Assembly (NCBI GenBank): GCA_023634235.1
Contig: JAMKCF010000001.1
Location: 3,033,606-3,097,605 of the forward strand
Length of the DNA: 64,000 nucleotides
Source: Pisaster brevispinus
Lineage: Eukaryota; Echinodermata; Asteroidea; Forcipulatida; Asteriidae
Direction of reading: 5' to 3'
In this document: in pieces, positions 55,434-64,000 of the stretch
Position numbering within the stretch: position 1 is the first letter of the stretch
Layout: every line of letters starts with the position of its first letter
Position numbers and translations under genes: made by a program
The notes under the pieces: model-generated
Databases searched by the model: none
Told to the model about the DNA's origin: nothing
What the model saw: only the letters and a program-made list of their open reading frames with translations

Positions 55434-56512
55434 TCAAAATCGAAACTCATTGTCAAGCCTTGGCTTCTTTAATCGAAAATTCTGGTTGGAATGAGCCCTT
55501 TGTGACCCCTGGGAGGTCGCTCTTTGGTGCTGGTCACCGAGCTTTACACCAAAATTGTGGCGGCCAGTTGCTTGAAATGGAATTCTACGTAGCCCATCGG
55601 TACCATCAAGTTGACTGTCCACCAACTTGAAGTCCTCCAAAATTTCTTTCAGGCTGTCCCCACAAAGTTTGCCATCCCCAGAAATTGGAGCCTTTCTAAG
55701 TCTAGCCTTAGTGTTGTCTGACCAACGGGTCTGTTGCACCCACATGTGGCGCCTTGCTACCCTTGCTTTGACCACCTCCCTAGCCTGGAGGTCCATCATA
55801 TCCAAAGTGGCCTCTTGTGCCATATTGAGCATACGGCCCGCGGAACCGATGTCTACCTGGTCCTTTAGACTGTCCAAACTCTGTTGGTCCAACGAATTCT
55901 GCAGGACGCTCTCAAGTTTTGAAATTTGCTTGGATGCCGCCTTAAGCAGCCATGACTGAGATACAGCACAGGCCATGCCAACATGTGCCTCTTTCTCAAT
56001 ATTCATAAATCTTCTGTCTGCCACATTCAGAAGTTTATTAGGAAATTTGGGTGAATCAGATTTAAATCCAGGCACCACTCTCCCTAGCTCATGAACCAAC
56101 AAAGGATCCAGGCGGGATGGTGTCATATATGTCTTGTAATCATCCTCTATCACTTCATAACGTTCCACTGCTGAGGCACAATAAAGGGAAATGCGCTCAG
56201 GATTCCCTGACCACACAGCATTTATCAGCTTCTTATGTCCCACAGCAAGAGGAAGCTGGACTTTATTTCGTTTGTTGTCAAAACGAGATGATGTTATCTG
56301 TGGGTCTTCCTTCTCCTGGAAGGAAACATTCTTTATCGGAAGTGCAGTGGCAGCCTCCTTCACTACCTCAAAAAACAAATCGGCATGGTTATCTTTGCCT
56401 TCAATTTCTAGAATAGTGCCTTCAACAGCACTCCCAGAATCAGCCATCTCCTCACCAACCTGACTGATAGAATCATGTGAAGAAATATCATCATGATCAT
56501 ATCTAGTTTGTT
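55434..56512 (-). pseudogene. DIRS gag, C-terminal part (element 2)
   Basis: Open from the hAT left TIR border (56512) to the stop at 55434-55436. It reads through DHDDISSHDS to FNIEKEAHVG-like structural blocks (FMNIEKEAHVGMACAVSQSW), a basic stretch and NEFRF-stop. It is the downstream half of the gag whose N-part is at 63174-63913. Element 2 ends at about 55414, immediately after gag, so its RT/RNase H and recombinase are missing. Confidence 0.75.
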
Positions 56513-57693
56513 CAGGCCCGCGAGAGCGGGGGGTGCTGTGGGTGCTGCAGCACCCCTACCAAAAATGACGGGGGTGCTGGAATATGCTATAGCACCCCTA
56601 CTTTTCGAACGTTAATGTTCGTTGTAACATAATAACTATTTTTAACTCACCCCTAAAATCCCTGAAAAATGTGTAACACTTTATAACAAATCAATGTTTA
56701 ACTTATGTCGATCGCGATATGTTGTCAAGTCCGTGCTGCCGCCAGCGCCAAACCATTATGATCGGTTCTTAGTCTGCTATAGGACCCTCGGTATGTGGCC
56801 AGCTAGTCTGCTATGCATGCATGGCATACAGCTAGGGATTCGGCCATCAGTTCAACCTCGTGCCACTGGTGCCTACCGTATCGCTCCCATTATAAGCTCG
56901 GTGCGATTATGCATCGACGGGAAAGAGGATGTGTACATGTGCGTCTGTACCGTATCGTGTTTTCACCACGGACGGATGGATCTTCGACTTTTAAGATTAT
57001 TCACAATTGAGTAGTATTACAGGTGAGATTTTGTTTTATTTTTGTTGTTGTGTAAGCCCTTTCTTTTCTGAGTATTAACTTATCCATGTCATTTGAAGTG
57101 TGGACAAAGAAGGTTTTATCTAGAGTTTCGAATCGAAGGAAAGTTTCAGATTTGCGTCCTCGGTCTTTACAAAAGTTACATTGTTGTATCGCCCGTATCT
57201 GTATGTATAAGTTTTATGTCCCAAAAACCACTAAGGTCAAGGATTTGCATTGTCGTGTGCATACACTTACAGTTACACTACAGCTAGTTAGGCTTAATAA
57301 ATAGCATGCCTAACTGTACTAGTTAGTATACGTATGGCCCTGTGACCCCTTTTCTAGCATTTTTTGTTTATATTTTGTTCCAGCTTTTTCACTTGGCATT
57401 GCTGATGAGCTTACAATAATTGGAGAAAAACAGTCAGACAGTCGCATGGCCAACTATTTACAAAATCAGTACAGTGGATTGGCGTAATATGGGGCATGAT
57501 AACAATCAGAAAGCATTGAGACTTTTTTCAAGGGAACCCTTATTATCATGGTAATTATTTCTCCGGCAACAATCTAATAATAACTTTGTTGATCCCTCAA
57601 ATTTAAATTATTTAATTGTATTCCCAAACCTTAGTACCCTGTACAATTCTTCTGTAAGTGTGACACTCATGATCCCCCCTTTTTTTTTTACAG

Positions 57694-60600
57694 GATGGGG
57701 CCTAAGAAGAGAAATGGAGGTGGGAGAACTCTGTGGGAGTGTGGCCTCAGAAAACTAAGTAAAACATGAACATCTCATCACCCTCAACAAGTAAATTTTA
57801 ATTTATATATTTTTAAATAATCTTTTATGAAATACATTGACATGGAATTAATTATTCGTTAAGATGGCCTTTAGGCTTTTAGAATCTAAGTACATTTTGT
57901 GTACTCAGCAAAATGTTTGGCTGCAAAATTATTTTTAATTTCAAACACACAATAATGCCTGTACTTGATCAGAAGCACACCTTACGTTTCCTGCTGCCAT
58001 GTGTGTTAGTATGTACATATCATTATTCAACCATGTTTGTTTTTTCCCTTTAGTTGAGAAACAAAGCCAGTCCTTCTTCAATCGACTGCAGGATAATGTC
58101 CATACATTGGGGATGTCCATTCGCCGAGATGTGCCTGGTGACGGCAACTGTTTTTTCCACTGCATTGAAGACCAGCTTTTAAGACTGGGATTGGCCCAAA
58201 GGAGTGCAGGAGAACTTAGAGCAGAAGTGGTTCAGTTCCTTAAAAATTTGGTAAGGTATCATGTCAGCACATAACAAGTTATGAATTTGGTGAATTGGAG
58301 AGCAAAGTTCATAAGTCATAATTGTTCAGACTGCTTTTGGAGAAATTCAGAAAAGGAGACACTTATCTTGATTCCATTTAGTTGAGTTCTTGTAGCTTTC
58401 CATATTGAGTAAGATAAGGCTTTAAAACCTGGCATGGCATGATGAAATTTACACACTACAAATGTATGTGGTAACTGAGAGAGATAATGCTTGAATTTGA
58501 CTTGCAGCGTACAAAATGACCACTGGTTCTTTTCAGAATTGTTACAGCTCTGAAGAGAGATTCACATGGTATTAACCCAAATCTTTGTAGCAAATCATCA
58601 AATTATATGTACAGTGTAAAACTAAAAATCAAAACCCGGTTTGTGCGGTGAATTTCTCTTGAATATAATGGAATTCTTCATGCCCTTTTTGTAGGAGATT
58701 GAAGATCCACTCTTTGAACTTGTCACTCCTGAATATTTATCAGGCCTATGTAAAAGTGGCACCTGGGCAGATGCAATTGCTATACAGGGTATGGCACGAC
58801 TGTTAGGATGTGACATCCATATTGTCAATAGCCAGGCAGTGAGCACTAAACAAGAATAGCTGCTGAACATAATTCAGGCCAACACAACTTCATCCTCTTC
58901 TCGTTCACCTATGCTTTTGGGGCATGTTGGAGAGTACCATTACATAAGTCTTGGTAAGATATTTTCTTTGCTTTATTTTTTATAATTACAACAATTAGAT
59001 TTGTTCTCGATCGTAAAGGTGTGTCAAACTTTATGGCTAAATTGTTAATAAGTGTTAATTGCACTTATTAACACTGCACTTATAAATATAATAAATACAA
59101 TAACTTGTTTGTGTATTTTATTGAGCAGACCAGATGAATCGTCAATCCTATAAATCACTTATAATTTTGTATTGAAAGTTGAGAATTCTGCTTAGAAATA
59201 TGACATTCTAGTTAATATAATTTTAGCATGTGTTTTCCTTGTTTTCAAGAAGTCATTTAATTAATAATTTTTCAAAATTTGTTATGTTAAGTTGTTCAAT
59301 TCTTCAAATAATTGCTAACATTATAGAATTTGATTTCCTTCAAAAGGCCAAGATACTGTGTCACAAGACTACTCTGGAACAGTTTGTGATCTTACATTTG
59401 AAGTCCACTCAGCAGTAACTAAGGACAACTCCATAGTATCTCAGGATCCTGCATCCAATGACGGGTCCAAAACAACAGATAACTCTGTGCTGCATGACCT
59501 CGTGTCAATCACGCAAGAACAGATATCAACTGTGGAACAATCATCAGCCAGGCATGACAACTCCTCTACAACTCTGTGTGGTTCATATTCTGATACAGTA
59601 CAAGACCTTTCAGCTACTGAGGATTACTCCACATCAGCTCAAAATTCAGCCACTGAGGACCATTCTGCTTCGACTGACAATTCCAGAAGTCCAGAACTTG
59701 TTATGCCCTTCCAACCCAAACACTTTTGCTTTCCCTCCAAACACTGTGGGAATGAACGCTTAATGCGCTCTTTCAAAGCAGAATGGTTTGAGAAATGGAA
59801 ATGGCTTCACTATGACATTGAAAATGATCATGTTCTTTGTTGTCATTGTGTTCAAGCAGAGAGAAAGCATCTACTCACAAAGAAAGAAGGACTAGCTAGT
59901 AAAAATACCTTCTCTACTAAAGGATTTTGTAACTGGAGAAAGGCTGTTGAAAAATTATCATGTCATGAAAAAACCCAAACGCATATGACATCCGTTAAAA
60001 AGCTGGCACAACTGAAGAAAACACCTGTTAGTGAAATTATATCTGAAGCTATGAAAAAAGACCAAAAACTTGCCACAGAAGTTTTGATTTTGATATTTAA
60101 ATCCATTAAATTCCTTGGTAGACAGGGTTTGGCATTTCGAGGTGATGAACATAGAGATGGGCTGTTTTGGCAGTTCATGATGGAAGGATGCAGTGACAAA
60201 AAAGAACGTATTCAATGGTTACAACGAAAACACAACTGGATGTCAGACAAAGTTCAAAACGAAATAATTGAAATGTTTGGACACTCGATTCAAAAAGTAA
60301 TTTCCGAAGAGGCACGTTCTAGTGAATTTTTCAGCATTATTGCGGATGGAACAACTGATGTGAGCGGCCAGGAACAATTTTCTATATGTCTTCAATATGT
60401 TTCATCAGGTCTTGAAACAAAAACCAAGTTCCTAGGTTTTTACACAGCTCCTGATTCAACAGCAGAGACACTTACCCGCATTATCAAAGATGTGCTCTTG
60501 CGCCTACAGCTTCCTTTGAGTCATCTGCAGGGCTACTGCTTTGATGGTGCAAGCAACATGAGCAGGAGATTAACAGGAGTGCAAGCTAGATTGAGTCAAG

Positions 60601-61813
60601 TTTGCAAGGAAGCACTTTATGTGCATTGCTGTAACCATTCTTTAGATCTAGTCCTCCAGCAAGTTGCAAAAGATGTAACACTGATATCAGATGCCCTCAG
60701 CTTTGTTCGAGATGTATCAAATATAATAAGAGAATCATCAAAGCGACTTTCACTATTCGAGAGTATGTTTGATGAAAATCCAGTCAGATTACTTGCTCTT
60801 TGCCCTACTAGGTGGTGTGTAAGAAGTTCTGCAATACAACGCATCGTAGATTCATATTACAGAGTTCTCAAGACTTTTGGCCAATTGTGTTTTGACAAGT
60901 CAACAAGAACTGACTCAAGGGCCAAAATTGCTGGGATTTTCAAACAGGGACTTTCGGCCAAGACATACTTTGGATTATTAGTCTGTCAACAGATTTTTGG
61001 TCCATGTGAGAAGGTTGCAAAAACAATTCAAGGTGTTAGTGTCAACGCAGAAGGAGTTTTGCAAAGTACAAATTTGTTGACAGACTACTTAAGAAAAAGG
61101 CGTTCTTCAGAGCACTGTCGCATCTTAATTGATGAAGCCAATAAATAGCAAAAGAGCTGGAACTAAAGATGCCGAACCCGGGAAGGCCTTCAAAAACGCC
61201 TCAACGCTACAGAGATAGCTCAAACCCAGAAGATGTTCTTGTTGAATCAGTGGAAGGGAATTGGCAGAGGCTATATTTTCAAAGCTTGGATGTAGTGACT
61301 ACTGAACTTGAACGGCGATTCAATCAACCTGGAATGAAAGTAGCTGCTGAAAGAGAACAAATCCTCATATTATGTGCTGCACAGAATAAATGGGAGAAGC
61401 AGAAACTACCCCAAATGCCAGAGAAAATAAATAGGGAAAGGTTGGCTTTACAACTAGCAATGCTGGGTGACCTGTGCCATGATGTTAAGATCAATTCATT
61501 CACAGACTTGGCATCATTTCTTACTAGCCGAGCTTCAGAAATTCAACGATTGTTCAAAGAAGTTGAACAAATGATTTGTTTATGTATGGTTCTACCTGTG
61601 TCTGCAGCTTCTGCGGAAAGAACTTTTTCTGCCCTTCGGCGATTAAAGACATGGCTGAGAAGCACCATGTCACAGAAGAGGCTGACTCACTTAACTTTGA
61701 TGCATGTTCATCAAAATATTCTCGATGAGCAGGATATCTTGCCTTTGGTCAGAGAGTTTTGTAAAAAATCATCTGAACGTAGTACTGTTTTTGGTTCTGG
61801 CAGAAACATGTAA
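57694..61813 (+). pseudogene. OTU-hAT transposase gene, copy 2
   Basis: Exons: 57694-57790, 58054-58250, 58695-58953 and 59347-61813. The last exon encodes a Ser/Thr-rich linker and then a TTF-type zinc finger (CCHC...GFCNWRKAVEKLSCHEK). The hAT RNase-H-like core has the Asp blocks IIADGTTDVSG and GYCFDGASNMS. The C-terminal dimerisation block VSAASAERTFSALRRLKTWL holds the catalytic Glu. It resembles the DUF4371/ZMYM1-like branch. The transposase frame is open for 596 codons to 61148, where one missing base near 61143 separates it from the C-terminal part (61145-61813). TAG at 58857-58859 interrupts the OTU exon. It is disabled at two points but otherwise well preserved. Confidence 0.85.
58054..58953 (+). 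pseudogene. OTU cysteine protease domain exons, copy 2
   Basis: Exons 58054-58250 and 58695-58953, same blocks as copy 1 (DGNCFF and GEYHY). The second OTU exon ends in phase 1 and the transposase exon at 59347 starts in the matching phase, giving LG|QDTVSQDYSG. The protease and transposase would therefore form one polypeptide if the TAG were absent. Confidence 0.82.
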
Positions 61814-62064
61814 CAGGATACATGCTAGGACACCTGTCAAATATGGGTTTATTTCCTTTACTCAGTGCTCAGTTAATGTTCACTCTTGTTTTAGTGCCAG
61901 TATTTTGGAAAACTTTTTTACAGGAAGTTGCGACCTTAATGTAAATTCAATCTAAATTAAGGTACATCAATCACACATTTTGTGATTTCATTGAACTGCT
62001 ACATATTGATTATTAGATTGCATTCAGTTCTGAAGACTTACTACACGATTTCAGAACATCGCAG

Positions 62065-62206
62065 TAGACCGTGCAAGTCTCGCGCGTATTCGAATATTTT
62101 TGGGACCACTGTGGTCCCACGTACATTGCTTTAACTTGTGAAGGGAACAAACTCACGCGCTTTAACGGGTATCAATGTTCGACATGCGCGAGACTTGCTC
62201 AGTCTA
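62065..62206. mobile_element. Fold-back element inside hAT copy 2
   Basis: Counterpart of 52093-52234, with the same ends. Confidence 0.7.
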
Positions 62207-63173
62207 TTAGTAGACTGGTACATGTACCTCTAATAAGTTAATGTGACTTAATTAAAGATGACTATAGGTAATGCAGGTATTAATGGAACAGTATCTTCAA
62301 GAGCCTGAGACTAGATTTGATGTGAATTGTTAGTGGAAGACCCTTTTATTATTGTTTTTATTTATTTATTTGTTTTTTTTATTGGGTTGGATCTGTGACC
62401 AGGTTTGCTGTTCAAAATTTATCACCGGTGCATGTAATACATTAGGCCCCTGTGCTTTTGTCTGAGAGGACATCTGTTGCAATAGAGGAAATATATTTGG
62501 AGGGGGACTTTTTATTTACTCATTGTGACTGCAAACAGGAAGTAAAAGGATATCCCAGTTGGGATATGTGGTGACAGGGATATGGTGAATCAAATTTTTA
62601 AGAAACGAAAATACTGCTGTATACATGTATACTAACACGAATAAAAAGGGAATTAAATTGAAACAAATTTTTAAATAGTTTTTCACTGTATTTTATTTCC
62701 ACTTATTTAAATCTGTTCTTAATAACTGCTGAACGATTTGTGAGAATTACCTGTGTATTGTCCGTTTGTTTATGTTTTTTATTTATTTATTATTATTTTT
62801 GTAGGGTCTTTAAGAAAGCAGGGTGAAAGAAATGAATCTACAAATGTTTGTCGGAACATAGCTGTCGATGCCGTTTTAAAAAAGAACAACTTTTGTAGAA
62901 TATACAGTGCTGTATTTCCTTTGTGTTTGTGTTAAATAAAATGCATTGTGGGGTTATTATTTTTTTAAATTGCCGATAATATCCCACCTCCAAAAGGTAC
63001 ATTTAAGTGCCAAATATTGGCTCAGAATGCACGACAGAGCACCTAGGACCCCAAATCTTCCGGGGCCCTTAAGCGGGCCCCGGACCCCATGCCGTAATGG
63101 CTTCGCACTCCGCGCTCACCGATTCTCTGGAAAATCCAGCACCCCTTGGAAAAAATGTGCTCTCGCGGGCCTG

Positions 63174-63913
63174 AGTTTGTCTGCGCTTGAAATTTCCCGA
63201 TGAAAATTGGGATACAGCGTCATCAAACATATCCTCCGGCTGAGGATGGAGGAGTAAAATGTCATCACTGGAATTAGTCTGATCCACCACAGACCCAGTG
63301 TCATGTAATCTGCCTTCACGCCTGCCCCCTCGAGGCAGAGCGGCATTGTTTGTTTGATCATTGCCTATGGTGCCCCTTACAGGAACATCTGGCTGACTTG
63401 TGACTGTAGTGCGACTTCCTGCAGAAGTTGCCAGTCTAGAGGGGATCCCCTCATCAGGAGGCCTAGTTGCAGTGCAAGGAACAACTGACAATTTTCCTTG
63501 AGCCATGCCCTGCATCATATTTTGCATCATCGATTGCATACGCATCTCAAAATTTGCAAAGCTCTGTTGAAACTCTGCTCTATCAACAAAGGGACCAGTC
63601 TGTGACCCAGACGGACTATGCCCTGAACTACGCCTAGCATTAGCAGACGCTTCATCCGCAAGCCTTTGCTTTATTTCTTTCGCTTCCCTTACAAAAGTAG
63701 TCCAGTAGACTGGTCTCCCATTTTAGAGCAGAGATCACAAGAGTGGCCCTCAGAACCAAAACGACATTTAAAACATAAAGAATGTGGGTCATCAAGACCC
63801 AAAACTCGATTACAAAGTCTGCTGGAACACACCTTCGTACTCGGAGTCGTGCCGCTGGCGACGTGCTGTTGCTGTGTAGAAACCTCAGCCATGCTGCTTC
63901 GGTCAGACGCCAT
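63174..63913 (-). pseudogene. DIRS gag, N-terminal part (element 2)
   Basis: ATG 63913, same as 53953-53204 except for a 10-base deletion near 63704, which shifts the frame and stops after STGLLL. It is separated from its C-part (55434-56512) by the hAT element. Confidence 0.75.
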
Positions 63914-64000
63914 TGACGGAATTCTATACTGTACATGTACAAGTACGTGTCACACACGCACGTCAATACCAGCAAATGAGACGGCCCACAACCGTCCTGT

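Larger units (their letters stand above)
56513..63173 (+). mobile_element. hAT transposon with OTU exons, complete copy 2
   Basis: 6,661 bp bounded by perfect 15-bp inverted ends CAGGCCCGCGAGAGC and GCTCTCGCGGGCCTG. 8-bp flanks AGTTTGTT (56505-56512) and AGTTTGTC (63174-63181) match at 7 of 8 positions, as expected for a hAT target duplication. It sits inside DIRS gag. It contains one multi-exon gene on the plus strand and a fold-back insertion at 62065-62206. Confidence 0.9.
56709..64000. repeat. Direct duplication, unit 2
   Basis: Pair of 46750-54040. Truncated by the window edge. Confidence 0.93.

Overview
The window looks like a repeat-dense piece of a marine invertebrate genome. Echinoderm, and probably sea star, is my best inference. 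The reasons are intron-containing genes with GT-AG junctions, tRNA-derived SINEs with TAA/TTA tails, DIRS-type and Ty3/gypsy-type retrotransposons, and abundant short fold-back elements. Nothing here is prokaryotic. The only apparently intact host gene is an SLC16-like monocarboxylate transporter (MCT), minus strand, four exons (40964 down to 35518), 452 aa. Most of the rest is mobile DNA, nested up to three deep. Layout: 1-660 holds the 3' end of a non-LTR retrotransposon. 661-8600 is gene-poor sequence with a 419-bp tandem duplication, SINEs, fold-back elements and a few doubtful exon-like ORFs. 8600-14534 holds an inverted repeat with an MCT last exon in each arm. The right arm leads into a 5'-truncated, frameshifted MCT copy (exons at 11601-11740 and 12789-13596). 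14535-34103 is a block inserted into the intron of that copy. It is a hAT-like non-coding element (CAGGGTTCTGCC termini) holding a complete but damaged Ty3/gypsy element (gypsy-1, 14942-23234). A second Ty3/gypsy element (gypsy-2, 25796-32809) follows, sandwiched between two 1.4-kb copies of the hAT-like right end. 34104-40964 is the rest of the truncated copy's intron and then the intact MCT gene. 41000-45225 holds a 25-bp minisatellite, fold-back elements and a LINE endonuclease scrap. 45226-54373 is a deleted DIRS-like element (inverted terminal repeats, internal complementary region, tyrosine recombinase, gag N-part) carrying most of a hAT transposon. 55414-64000 is a second, partial DIRS copy whose gag is split by a complete copy of the same hAT transposon (56513-63173). 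The hAT is the most unusual element. Upstream of a TTF-zinc-finger/hAT transposase, and in register with it across an intron, lie two exons encoding an OTU-type cysteine protease domain. Both copies share a stop codon in the OTU exon and a frameshift in the transposase, so both look inactive. A second unusual point is a two-finger C2H2 ORF in the env position of gypsy-1. It has no ATG of its own upstream of the fingers and sits behind a good splice acceptor. Several insertions can be checked against empty sites inside the same window, which gives unusually firm element boundaries. Because several duplications are nearly identical, false duplication in the assembly has to be considered for the 1.4-kb and 9.96-kb direct repeats.
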